Shown: piece by piece, positions 45,997 to 57,599 of the stretch
Layout of the letters: each line of letters begins with the position of its first letter
Numbering within the stretch: the stretch's first letter is position 1
Translations under genes and position numbers: made by a program
Assembly: GCA_030737835.1 (NCBI GenBank)
Contig: CM060847.1
Location: 16,344,656-16,408,655 of the forward strand
Length of the DNA stretch: 64,000 nt
Direction of reading: 5' to 3'
Source of the DNA: Acorus gramineus
Lineage: Eukaryota; Streptophyta; Magnoliopsida; Acorales; Acoraceae
The notes under the pieces: generated by a model
Database searches by the model: none
What the model was told of the DNA's origin: nothing
What the model saw: only the letters and a program-made list of their open reading frames with translations

Positions 45997-46105
45997 GGAA
46001 GCTGCGAAGGTTGGCTCGGAGGGAAGGGCTGATCACTTGATCATTGCACAATGGTTTTGATTTGGTGGGAAGGACATCACATAGGAAGGACATCACGCAA
46101 ATAAT

Positions 46106-46610
46106 TTGTAATTATTTGTAAGAGCCACTATTTCTAGAACGTCCTCCCCTCCTCTTACAAATAATTATTTGTAAGGCCACTATTTCTAGAACGTCCTCTG
46201 CCCAACACCAACACCTCCTCTTCCCTCCTCTTCACCAACACCAACACCTCCTATTTTAAAGTCAAAATATTTGCGTGATGTCCTTCCTAAATAAGAAACC
46301 CTTCCCACCAACACCAGCATTCATGCGAAGCCGACCTGAGTTTAACATCACGCAACCCTTCCCACCAACACCAGCATTCATGCGAAGCCGACCTGAGTTT
46401 ATTTTAAAAAAAAAAGTTTATGTTAAATTGGGAAGGACATCGTGATGGTTTATGTTGATCTTGGGTTTTAATTGACGATAACGTCCGTTATCAAAGTTTG
46501 TTCGAATATTTTTTATTTGCGGTGGTGTTAGGTGAGGTGGTGTAGCCCAGCCAAATAATTATTTGCAATTTAATTATTTGCGTGATGTCCTTTGTATCTG
46601 GTATCTTAAA
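46106..46610. repeat. short local duplications upstream of copy 3
   Basis: It contains two copies of CACTATTTCTAGAACGTCCTC, three of CAACACCAACACCTCCT-like words, two of a 55-base segment with CCAGCATTCATGCGAAGCCG (46,314 and 46,371), and several TTTGCGTGATGTCCTT words, which also mark the promoters of copies 1 and 3. No gene is present. Confidence 0.6.
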
Positions 46611-46670
46611 TGAACATCGTTGTCGGTCTTTGCGTGATGTCCTTTGTATGTGGTATCTTATTTTTCTATC

Positions 46671-46680
46671 CTATAAATAG
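46671..46680 (+). promoter_or_regulatory. TATA box of membrane-protein copy 3
   Basis: CTATAAATAG, same spacing to the ATG as in copy 1, with the downstream leader GCCTTCATTCTGATCATTCA conserved. Confidence 0.7.
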
Positions 46681-46787
46681 CCTTCATTCTGATCATTCAG
46701 GTTCTCTAACCCTTCCCACCAAATCAAAACCATTGCGCAATGATCAATTGATCAGCCCTTCCCTCCGAGCCAACCTTCGCAGCTTCC

Positions 46788-47288
46788 ATGGTTCACCTCC
46801 CCTCCTCTTCCCCAACCCGGCTCCCACCAACCCCACCACACCACGCACTCATGAAGTTCGCTCTCTTGGTCATCTCCTTCTCCACAGCTGCCTTGTTTAA
46901 CATCCCCATGTCTCCCCCACAAATCACTGCTTCGCGAATCTTCCTCATCATCTATTCCGTCATCGTTTACGCCGTGTTCGTTGTCGGTCTCTGCCTCCTC
47001 TCCGTCTCCCTCATCCGCCGAACACCTTCCCCTTCATCGAACCGCCGCCAGACCCCACCTCGCAAGGCAGTCTTGAGGCTTGCGATCTGGGCGATCGCGC
47101 TCTCAACGGGCGGATTCTTCAACCTCCCCACGGCGACAACCGAGACCCCGTTCGGGGAGGTTCTTGTCATTATATATGCTGTCACGATGTTCTTGACACT
47201 CAATATGGGTTTGGTTCTCCTCTGTTTGAACCTGCAAAAACAACAGAGGTTCCCGTCTCCGCTCCTTGTAACTTCCCCCAACGTCTGA
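46788..47288 (+). CDS. four-helix membrane protein, copy 3
   Basis: 166 residues. The first 115 or so residues are identical to copies 1 and 2. Changes cluster in the second module (STGGFFNLP versus SAGALFNLP, a Ser to Pro, MV to II) and at the end (TSPNV), with silent changes in the same stretch. The promoter and TATA box are intact. The frame is open, so selection or very recent duplication has kept it. The out-of-frame terminal helix also follows, near 47,350-47,425. Confidence 0.7.
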   Translation: MVHLPSSSPTRLPPTPPHHALMKFALLVISFSTAALFNIPMSPPQITASRIFLIIYSVIVYAVFVVGLCLLSVSLIRRTPSPSSNRRQTPPRKAVLRLAIWAIALSTGGFFNLPTATTETPFGEVLVIIYAVTMFLTLNMGLVLLCLNLQKQQRFPSPLLVTSPNV

Positions 47289-47669
47289 TGTGGGTCGAAC
47301 TTGGTCTGGCCTTCCATTAAGAGATTGAACTCCGGTATTAATATTTATTTCTCATCTGGTGCTGTCTGAGCTTGTGTGCCCGTTATGTACTCTTGCCCTC
47401 CGTATGTCCCTCTTCATCTTTTGATGCCTCCGTGTTATGTCTCCAAGTACCGGTTCAACTTGGGTTATGTTCAATAATGTTAAATTATATTTAGTTACCC
47501 GGATTTGTCTTTTGCAATTTATTTTGTATGAATATCATATGTATGTTATGCAGTTAGTTGATGGATTTAACAGGAATCTATGATTTTACCCGTGGCCTCA
47601 AAATCGATTTTTTGAGTCCTCTGTCCACAATTTTTTTAAGATAATTGAAAATCCCAAAAAGGGGACTAG

Positions 47670-48265
47670 AATTAGATGAAACTTGTTAAGTGAACCGATC
47701 AGCGGATTTCATGTGAATTTCATCTGGTCAATATTTATTTTAGATGGATTTGAATGGAAAAATATACCAATTAAAACGAGTTTGGGGAGCTCTGTTTCTT
47801 CAGAGTAGGCAATTTCAGCCTGGAAATTAAAATAAGTCAAATTGATTCAATCAAATGCGACATTAAACATAATGATTTCTACAAACCCAATAAACAATCT
47901 AACCCAACAGAAAATAAAGAAAGAAAGAAAAAATCACCCCGAACAGAGAACCCCAAAAAACATATATCCTCCAAAAAAAAAAAAAAAAATCTCTTTCACA
48001 CTCAATAGAAGATTCAAACTCGTGTTTCCCCCAAAAAAAAAAAAAAAAAAAAAAAAGCAATTTTGATTCAGGATTTTCACATCGCAAAAGTTGGGGTATT
48101 GTGATTCAGCCTCGACAGCAACTCGGGCTCATTCTGTCGCAGATCTTCCGACTTCTTCACGTCGGGGTCGCGTCATCAATTGTCCCACCACGGTGTAAGA
48201 CACGAACGGCTCGGATTGGATCTTCCTCCGAGGATTGGAAGATTGGGAAGCTTTGACCATTGAGG
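47670..48265 (+). repeat. dispersed segment, copy 4 (longest)
   Basis: Matches 26,170-26,767 from GATGAAACTTG through two poly(A) runs to CTTCCTCCGAGGATTGG and on to GAAGCTTTGACCATTGAGG. It shows the arrangement of the host site before the virus entered at 26,768. Confidence 0.75.
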
Positions 48266-48602
48266 GTTTAGAGCATTTTCTAACTCAAAGCCTTCAAATA
48301 TGACTCTCCATATTTGGAGGAAATTCATGTTTGGAGGGTGTTGCACTCCAACCATCACCTTCATTTTATCTTATAAAAATATAATGTTATATAAAAATTC
48401 ATTAATAAATATTATTATTATTAATTTATTTATATAAAAATTATATTAATGAAAAGATGTCATTAAGACCTTTAAAATGAGTCTAATATTAAATAGTTTT
48501 AAAGTTATTTTTACATTAATAATTTTTTAAGTAAATAAATAAAATAATTCTTGAATAATCAAACGAGTGAGAATTCATTTAAAATCAATTCTAAAATAAT
48601 TT
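48266..48602. other. left half of an interrupted inverted element
   Basis: Bases 48,300-48,360 (CTCCATATTTGGAGG, TTGCACTCCAACCATCACC) have inverted counterparts at 49,410-49,490 (CCTCCAAATACGGAGAGTC, GGTTGGAGCACATCAC). The repeat at 48,603-49,245 lies between them. The rest is AT-rich with no gene. Confidence 0.4.
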
Positions 48603-49245
48603 ATGGTGGAAAAACTAGTTAACTGGGCGTCTGCGCTCGCACGTCGCGCCTGCACACGAGGCGGGCTGGGTTGCGGGCCACACTTGGGCGCGCCCGCATG
48701 CGCGCACAGGGGGGGTGCAAATCCCTCGGGCTTGGCCCCGTATGCGCGGGTTTCTTTTTATCTTTCACAACAACTCTTGAATTGTTTCAAAGAAAAACAT
48801 ATTTCTTTTGTCAATCATTCCTTTCGCTTGTCGCTTTCGTAAGTTGTTAGGATAAGACCACGGTTTGTTCCAACTATATCTCTCTCTAACCGAATAACGT
48901 ATTTGTATAGGGCTATCGTAGTCGAGCTGTCCACAATTCAATGTCCATCGCCTACTTGAAGGACTGTACCGGTATTTTTCGCCAAAGGTTCATAATCTCA
49001 ATTGAAATAATGAACCTTCCACAATGGGGCTCATTTTTTCAAAAATTCGATTTTCAATATTCCTATTTACGGCGACGAAGAATAAAACGAAGAATAAGGT
49101 TTGGTGTAATATTTGTCATGTTGTATTATTTTTTGCATCGTTTGGGAATATATAGTATTGAGCAAGTTTTCTACACGGCTACATTGAAGATCTCTTTTTT
49201 AAAGTTTGGTGCCTTCAAGTTTTGATATCTTGATGAGGAGTTTAA
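48603..49245. repeat. dispersed GC-rich repeat, second copy
   Basis: Counterpart of bases 165-300 and 1,463-1,603. Its middle (48,790-49,105) contains a short frame (48,941-49,225) with no recognised domain and no relation to the membrane-protein gene found in the other copy. Confidence 0.6.
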
Positions 49246-49529
49246 TTTTAAAATCAATTCTAAAATAATTTAATATTAGGCTCATTTTGAAGGTATCAAT
49301 GGAATCTTTCCAACTATAGTACTTTTGTTAAAAATGAATTAACGGATCTAAATATATATTAGGTTGAATTAATTAATGTATAAAGTAAAAAGTGAAAAAT
49401 GTGATTTGGATGTGGCCTCCAAATACGGAGAGTCAAATCCAAATCTTCAAATTTGAAGGTAGATATAGGGTATGGTTGGAGCACATCACTTTTTAAATTT
49501 GAAGATATATAATGATGAAGGTTTTGTTG

Positions 49530-51155
49530 AATTAAAAGTTGGAAGAGGTGACTGGGGGTCAGAGGGGACCATTTTGAATTTTTTGGGGTCTGAGGGGACC
49601 GTTCTGAATTTTGATCAAAATTCCTGAATGGTGCTGTCAGACCCAATCACCTCTCCCAACTGTTAGATTTCATGGGCCTATATGGGTCCAGCACAATTGA
49701 AGGTTTGAAAAGCCAATGTGAAAGGAACACATGTTATGCACGCATGGACATGCATATAAGCAGGTGGGGGTATAAAAGGTCCTTATTGGGTCTCTCTTCA
49801 TGAAATTGACGCACGGGCCAAAGAAGAAAATAAACTATATCAATTTCTTTTACTTCTCTGTTCACACTCCCTCTCGAGCAAAAAAAACTTTTCACTCGCT
49901 CTCTTTTACTCTCTTTCTCACTTACTCACATACACAACACCCAAGAAAATAACTTCTTCCTCCTTCTAAACAGCTCCAACCCTCTCTGTTTTTCATTAAA
50001 CCAGCCCACCAAAGTCCCTCCTCTCTCTTTTTTTTTTTTTTTTTTTTTGCTTCCAAACAGCCCGGGTGCCTATCTCCTTTATTAAAACAACCAAGGTCCC
50101 TATTTATAGTCTCATGAAAACCACTGTAGTGCCCACTGTTTCCACTCCTCCTCCGTGTACTGAAAACCATCCGAATGACCAGCCAACTGTATTCCTTCCC
50201 TCCCTCACTCTCTTCCTTCCTCTCTCAGAAAACCATCCGAAATGATCAACTGTTCCCCCATCACTTCTCCTTTTGTTCATTTACTTTCAATAGAGCACAG
50301 TCACCCATTCCTTTCATTAGCCTCTAAGAAAACATAATTAGCATTTAATGCTCCTCTCTCTCCTCCTTTGAAGGCACCAAAACAAAAGCCTCCATCTTTC
50401 TTTGCCCTGAGAAAACATCCCATCCTCTCAAAGGCAACATTTAATGCATGTTCCCCTTTCTTTATTTGACTTTTGACCATGCATGCTTATTTGTTTGTGT
50501 ACGTGGGGAGTGAGTGAGTCACATATATGGTGATGCATGCATGTAGATATATGGTTTTGATGTAGCTAGGGTGATATGTATGGTTGATGGAGGCATGAAA
50601 TAGGAGTGTAATGCATGTATTTATAAGAATGTTTAAAAAAAAAAAAAAAGAGTTATTATGGACAAATATTTAACCGATTCAAATATCACCCGAGATAAGT
50701 AAATTGGATTCTAAATCGATCAAAATCAGGTGATTACAATTGTGTTCTTCATATTATTTGAAAAATTATTTAGATTTTTATTGAGGTAATCTTGTATTTT
50801 TCTTTCATCTTGTATTCTTCAAGTTTTAGATAAATTTGAGAGGACATTATTATTATTATTATTTGATATAGTGGATTATTGTCGAAGTGTTATGTAGATA
50901 TAGACTTAAAATAAACTACGTTAAATTGAGTGTTTCTTTATAATGTGCATGCTTTTATATTTTTTACTTTGTATATATTATTTCACGATTATTATTATTT
51001 ATTTTATATAAATAAAATTGTTAAAAATTTCAACACTAACTTCCAATACTACAAAACCCCATGAACACTCAATTCCAACACAAACTTCCAACTTTCCAAT
51101 ACCGTGATGATTATTATTATTCTTATTATTATTTATTTCACACAGGAAAAATGGT
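49530..51155. other. 1.6 kb without a recognised gene
   Basis: Bases 49,880-50,250 are CT-rich (repeated CTCTCT and TTCC words). Bases 50,500-50,600 have TGCATG-rich words. The rest is AT-rich, with ATT trinucleotide runs near 50,850 and 51,110. No frame carries a recognisable domain. Confidence 0.35.
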
Positions 51156-51454
51156 TAAAACAGCTTTATTGCACCGTCACCACATAAAGCTGAAACGAAA
51201 ATCCAAACATTCATCGTTACTCCCATTTGCATCAATGTATCTCAAAAGAAAAAGGAATTTTATAAGCATGCCAAACCCATGTTCTAAGTCAAAACTCATC
51301 CACTGAAAGAAATGGGCTAGCTAGTGCTGAACATATTTGCAACACGGCGATTGCTATAGAAGGATCAGCTTCAATGCAGAGATCCTGAAGGTCATCTATC
51401 AATTTAGTGTTTCTCCAAACAGGATATCTAGAGTAAGGGAACCTCTATAATACT

Positions 51455-52137
51455 GGTCATATTTGTTGCAGTTTAATTTTATATATTATAAATTATAAAT
51501 TATAATTTTTTTTATAAGTTATAAACATGTTTGTTGTAATTGTTTAAAAATAGTAAATAAGTAGCAGTGGATGTTTGTTTAATAAATTGTAAAACAGCAT
51601 TTTCCTGTACAATTGTTAAAAATAACCCTACACTACAGAAGTAAAAAATCGATTTATGTTTGATTAAGTAAGTTGATTTTTACATATAAAATAAATTTTA
51701 TAAATATTTAAAAGAAAATTAAATTAACATAAATAATATTTTAAAATCATTACAACATTTTTCAAATATTACATTCTAGAATTTTAATAAATAGAGTGAC
51801 AAATGGAATTATAAAAAAAATTAATAATGTATTTTTTGTAATAGTAAAAAAATCGAGAAGATGAGTGGTGATTTAGTAATTTTTGGTGTCATAGAAAAAA
51901 AAAACGCATTATTAGTAAAAAAAAATTAAGGGCATGAATGTTCAAAATAAAAAAATTTAATGCCTTTTATAAGTTATAATTTCAAAAGCATCCCTTTCAT
52001 AGCTTAGAAATTATGACTTTTTTAAGTTGTTTTTAATTTAAATAAGTTTCAACAAATATGCAACAATTACTTATTTTAAGCTAAAAGTTATAATCTACAG
52101 TTTATAAGTTTTAACAAACATGTACATTATCTTAAAA
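51455..52137. other. AT-rich insertion within the duplicated exon 3
   Basis: It interrupts the exon copy between counterparts of 13,290 and 13,300. It has TATAAATTATAA words near the left and TTATAAGTTATAA words near the right, suggesting an AT-rich foldback element. No gene. Confidence 0.4.
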
Positions 52138-52164
52138 AATGATGCCATTTCTAAAAAACATTAA

Positions 52165-52625
52165 AGGCCCGTTCGGATAGAGGTATAAGCTATTCTGGAG
52201 TTTATACATATTCCAGGAATTGTTGACTTTATCAATAGAATAAGAGATTCTGTGTTTGGTTGTGTTTTCAGTTATTCTTATTGGGAAACGTAATAATAAA
52301 GGTTGGAGTGTTTGATTGATGAAGAATAAGATGTGAATAAGGTGTAAAAAGTTAATTTGACATGTGAGCTCCATTGATGTATAAAAGGTGATAACATGTG
52401 ATTTGATGTGATGATATGTGATTTGATAGGCATGTCCACTTATATCAGTGGAGGAATAACACAATTTCAAGAGTAGACTTGAAATACAAATAACAGCTTA
52501 TTCTCTCCTTATTCAGCATAGTTATATCTCTTTGTTCCTTCTATCCAAACACTTTTTTTTTATTTTATTCTTCTCTATTTCTTTTTTATTCCATCTTTAT
52601 TCCTCTAATCAACCAACCAACCAAT
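52165..52625. mobile_element. MITE-like element in the duplicated exon 3
   Basis: Starts AAAGGCCCGTTCGGATAG and ends near CTATCCAAACACTTTTTTT. It contains GGGAAACGTAATAATAAAGG, shared with 8,865-9,125. The source exon has no insertion at this point (between CATTTCTAAGAAACATT and TGATGTAATCCTG). Confidence 0.5.
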
Positions 52626-52860
52626 CAACCCCCTATTGATGTAATCCTATATAGCATTGATGATGGTGTTTACAGCATCAGTTTTCTCCAGAATCTTCCA
52701 AGATTCTTTGTAACATTGAATTCAAAATATTCCAAAATCTTCCAAGATGATGGTGTTTATAGCATTGAATTCAGGTACATGCACTTTTTTTTATGATGCA
52801 GGTCGCACATGAGACTGCAATTTTTATTTTTATTTTTCTTGAAGAGATAAAAGGAGTGAA

Positions 52861-53562
52861 TGGCCGGTCTTCTGTACAGTTAATCAAGACAATTGTTTAA
52901 GACTCTCATATTTTTAAAGGGTCTCTGAATTTTAAAAAAAATATTTATCTTTTATTTATTAAAATTTTTATTTTGTTATGGTTTTTTGAATATTTATCTT
53001 ATATTTAAAAACTTATTCATATTTGTAGTTTAATTATTTTGTTTCTATTTAATTATGATTTGATTTTATCTATTATTTGATTTGATTTATAAAAATAAAA
53101 CATTAATTTTTTTTCTTTTTTCTTTATCTTTGGTACTTTTTTGTTATTCTTTTTCTTATTTGTTTTGATTTTTTTTTCCTGTTTTTCATTCCCTATCTTA
53201 TTCTGTGTTTTATTATTGGTTAATATTTATTTTATTTTCATTTTATTTGTGTGATTTACAAAAAAAAAAAAAAAAAAAAATTCATATTGGCTGGTTTACA
53301 CGTTATTTTTCATATCATATTTATATATATTTCTATTTTTTTATTTTTTATGTTTATTTTTTTTATATTTTATTCAAAATTTCTGATTTGATTATAATTT
53401 ATCTTTTATTTTAAAAAATTCAATTTTTCTCTTTGCATTTGATTTAGTCTTGTTTGTCCCTTTCTATTAGTCTTAGTAGTTAAAAAAATAAAAATAAAAA
53501 AAAACCAATTTTAAAAGCTCCATTTCAAGATTTTGTCTAGGACGACCCTATTTTTTTTAGGC
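52861..53562. other. AT-rich insertion, low complexity
   Basis: T-rich DNA with a 20-base A run near 53,261. It interrupts the copy of exon 3 after AAAAGGAGTGAA. No gene is present. Confidence 0.35.
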
Positions 53563-53902
53563 CCCGTTAGTTGCGTGTTTGGACGTGTTTTTATTTTTTG
53601 GAAAGCTGAAAAGCTAAAATCGTACAGCTAAACGGAGCAGCTTTTTATATAATTGGAAGCTAGATTCCTTTTAATTTTTCTCTCGAAATCTGTGTTTTAA
53701 AAAGCTCAAAAATAACTTTTTGATCGGGATCAATTTTTTAAATTAAAAAACAGTTTTCTTTGTCAAACATTAAAATCCTTTCAAATATAGATTCCTGAAT
53801 TAAAAAAAAAAAATATCTTAAAAAAATCAAGGTCTAAAATCATCTTAAAAAATAATTTTATTTTAAAAACTATTTTTTAAACTCTATTTTTAAACATATC
53901 CT
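53563..53902 (+). mobile_element. MITE, CCGTTTGG family, forward copy
   Basis: Starts GGCCCCGTTAGTTGCG and ends near TTTAAACATATCC. It contains AAAGCTGAAAAGCTAAAATC and ATTCCTTTTAATTTTTC. It is followed within a few bases by an inverted copy. Confidence 0.6.
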
Positions 53903-53904
53903 TA

Positions 53905-54249
53905 GGGTCCGTTTAGAAACACAGATTGAAAAGTAACTTTTAGAATAAAACTGCTTTTTAAGATGATTTTAAACGTTGACTTTTTTAGAATGCTTTTTTT
54001 TAATTCAAGAATCAATATTTGAAAGAAGTTTAATGTTTGGTAGAGAAAGTTGCTTTTCAATTCAAAAAATCGATTCTGACAAAAAAGAACTTGTTTCTGA
54101 GCTTTTTAAAACGCAGATTTCAAATGAAAAATTAAAAAGAATCCAGCTTTTGATTATGTAAAAAACTGATCCATTTGACTGCACGATTTTAACTTTTTAA
54201 CTTTTCAAAAAATAAAAACGCGTTCAAACGCGCAATCAAACGGCACCTT
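53905..54249 (-). mobile_element. MITE, CCGTTTGG family, inverted copy
   Basis: Starts GGGTCCGTTTAGAAACAC and ends AATCAAACGGCACC. A CCTTAG word lies at both edges and may be the target duplication. It is the reverse complement of the preceding MITE, giving a foldback of nearly 700 bases. Confidence 0.65.
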
Positions 54250-54492
54250 AGTCATTTTTAGGTTAGTCATTTTTAGGGTCGGCCCCTGAGAGTGAAAAAA
54301 AGCAAGAATGAAATCTGACGTACGATATTGGCTTGGAGTCTCCTAAAAAATAAAATAATTTCAGTCACATCTGCAGCTGTCCGCAATATGTTTTCATTCC
54401 TCGAATGGAGAATTCCTTCCAGGGCCACCAACATTCGTAAATATGGTTCAGATGGACAGTGTCAGATGCTTGTAAGAAATAGAGGAATGAAA

Positions 54493-56736
54493 CAAACTCA
54501 CGAATATGGTTCCCAGACTCACGCACAAATATTCATAAAAACTTCCATAAAAATATTCTTCAGTTTTAAATTTATTTTTAATGCAGCATATGGTCATCTG
54601 AGCATTAAAATCACATCACATCATGAGTAGGTCATGTACAATATATCATTGAGTCGTTCCTCTGACTATATATTTATATTTCATACCTTATCCTGAGAAA
54701 GATTTTCGTAGCAAGTAGGTATCTCTGTAGGGAAATAAAAGTTTCTTTTGATTATCACTGCCAAGTGCGTCATGCGGATATGCACAATTACAACAAAGGC
54801 TACCAAACAGCCATCAAGGGACCAATAAAAATTGCGAACCATAAAAAGATTTCACTACAATCACACGAAGATAATACACTTGCATCCTGATTAATTGTTT
54901 ATTTGGAATATACAAACATACTTATGGTGTCCTATATTATACACCTACAACTACTTAGACTCTTAGGTCCCGTTTAGATATATTCCTTCATAAAAATTCC
55001 TTCATAAAAATTTTCATAGAAATATTCTCCAGTTTTAAACTTATTTTTAATGCAGCATATGGTCATCTGAGCATTAAAATCACATCACATCATGAGTAGG
55101 TCATGTACAATATATGACTGAGTCGTTCCTCTGACTATATATTTATATTTCATGCCTTGTCCTGAGAAAATTTTTCGTAGCAAGTAGGTACCTCTGCAGG
55201 GAAATAAAAGGTTCTTTTCATTATCTCTGCCAAGTGCGACATGCGGATAGGCACAATTACAACAAGGGCTACCAAACAGCCATCAAGGGACCAACAAAAA
55301 TTGCGAACCATAAAAAGATTCCACTACAATCACACAAAGATAATACACTTGCATCCTGATTAATTGTTTATTTGGAATATACAAACATACTTATGGTGTC
55401 CTATATTATACACCTACAACTACTTAGACTCTTAGGTCCCGTTTAGATATATTCCTTCATAAAAATTCCTTCATAAAAATTTTCATAGAAATATTCTCCA
55501 GTTTTAAACTTATTTTTAATGCAGCATATGGTCATCTGAGCATTAAAATCACATCACATCATGAGTAGGTCATGTACAATATATGACTGAGTCGTTCCTC
55601 TGACTATATATTTATATTTCATGCCTTGTACTGAGAAATTTTTTTGTAGAAAGTAGGTACCTCTGCAGGGAAATAAAAGTTTCTTTTCATTATCTCTGCC
55701 AAGTGCGACATGCGGATAGGCACAATTACAACAAGGGCTACCAAACAGCCATCAAGGGACTAACAAAAATTGCGAACCATAAAAAGATTCCACTACAATC
55801 ACACGAAGATAATACACTTGCATCCTGATTAATTGTTTATTTGGAATATACAAACATACTTATGGTGTCCTATATTATACACCTACAACTACTTAGACTC
55901 TTAGGTCCCGTTTAGATATATTCCTTCATAAAAATTCCTTCATAAAAATTTTCATAGAAATATTCTCCAGTTTTAAACTTATTTTTAATGCAGCATATGG
56001 TCATCTGAGCATTAAAATCACATCACATCATGAGTAGGTCATGTACAATATATGACTGAGTCGTTCCTCTGACCATATATTTATATTTCATGCGTTGTCC
56101 CGAGAAAGATTTTCGTAGCAAGTAGGTACATCCACAGGGAAATAAAAGTTTCTTTTCATTATCACTGCCAAGTGCGACATGCGGATAGGCACAATTACAA
56201 CAAGGGCTACCAAACAGCCATCAAGGGACCAACAAAAATTGCGAACCATAAAAAGATTCCACTACAATCACACGAAGATAATACACTTGCATCCTGATTA
56301 ATTGTTTATTTGGAATATACAAACATACTTATGGTGTCCTATATTATACACCTACAACTACTTAGACTCTTAGGTCCCGTTTAGATATATTCCTTCATAA
56401 AAATTTTCATAGAAATATTCTCCAGTTTTAAACTTATTTTTAATGCAGCATATGGTCATCTGAGCATTAAAATCACATCACATCATGAGTAGGTCATGTA
56501 CAATATATGACTGAGTCGTTCCTCTGACCATATATTTATATTTCATGCCTTGTCCTGAGAAAGATTTTCGTAGCAAGTAGGTACCTCCGCAGGGAAATAA
56601 AAGTTTCTTTTGATTATCATTGCCAAGTGCGACATGCGGATAGGCACAATTACAACAAGGGCTACCAAACAGCCATCAAGGGACCAACAAAGATTGCGAA
56701 CCATAAAAAGATTCCACTACAATCACACGAAGATAA
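54493..56736. repeat. 469-base tandem array, five units
   Basis: The word CTTAGGTCCC recurs at 54,962, 55,431, 55,900 and 56,369, exactly 469 bases apart. The unit corresponds to BTB intron 2 bases about 13,745-14,200. Units two to five also carry a GTTTAGATATATTCCTTCAT segment absent from the source. The last unit is cut by the solo LTR at 56,737 and resumes at 60,012. Confidence 0.9.
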
Positions 56737-57319
56737 TGTCACGCCCCAGGCGTCCCCGAGACGTGGCAAAATAATAAGATATCAGCTATCAATACCTGAG
56801 GTCAATAAAGACACCAACAACAATACACAAGGCGGCAAAGCAAGATAATGATAACTGACTGAAAAGCGGAAGCATAATATATAAACAATGTCTGTAAATC
56901 AAAAACATTATTACAGACTCGAATACACAATCACTGTCCTGTGAGAGCCAAGTCTAGACCAAAGAAAATACAACCTGTGCCACATGCACGATTTACAAAA
57001 CATAAAATGACTCTAGGAATGCTGACAGCCTCGCACTCGCCACCCGCCGGCAGAACGCTCCACGCCCATAAGACCACACCACAGGAAAGCTCCAGCTCCA
57101 CGCCCAACACTGCCCCTGAAAAGAAACAGTATGCGAGGGGTGAGCTACAAGCTCAGTGAGTGGCTGGAAACCAATCACCATACTACAGTTCAATACATAA
57201 TCAATTTCCTTTCAAGGAAAAACATGGGTGGAAACCCATGGATAACTGGGTCACGCGGCGGCGCGACCATCCTCACCCCCACCCTCACTCCCGGAGGGAG
57301 TCTTTTGGGACTTTTGGGG

Positions 57320-57405
57320 AGAGACCATACCGTCGGTCGAAGAGACCCGGATTTACTGGTCTAGAGACCATACCGTCGGTCAAAGAGACCCGGATTTACT
57401 GGTCT
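57320..57405. repeat. 43-base tandem pair inside the solo LTR
   Basis: GAGACCATACCGTCGGTC begins at 57,321 and again at 57,364 and continues in both to GATTTACTGGTCT. One base differs between the units. Confidence 0.8.
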
Positions 57406-57599
57406 ACACAACACTACTGGATCATCTACATCTAGATAATTGCTCAAACGATGCCTTTAAACATCGACACAGGACCGGACCCAACAACTATGGGAACGGT
57501 CGAACAACGAATGGGTCACGCGGCGATATTCTTCACCTCATCCTTACCCTCACTCCTGGAGGGAGACTTTTGGGACTTATGGAAGAGATTTAGACTATT

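Larger units (their letters stand above)
43105..46105. repeat. large palindrome with 1.4-kb arms
   Basis: The left arm, 43,105-44,540, and the right arm, 44,726-46,105, are inverted copies of nearly identical sequence, each with one copy of the 166-residue gene. The centre lies near 44,633. The spacer (44,541-44,725) includes a partial third copy of the arm end, making a nested foldback. The arms differ mainly by a 65-base promoter deletion in the right arm. Confidence 0.85.

Noticed and set aside
48941..49225. 94-residue frame
   Set aside because: It lies within a dispersed repeat, has no domain, and is not preserved in the other copy.
54493..56736. Regularly spaced repeats, CRISPR-like at first glance
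   Set aside because: Units of 469 bases are identical throughout with no unique spacers, in a plant nuclear context.
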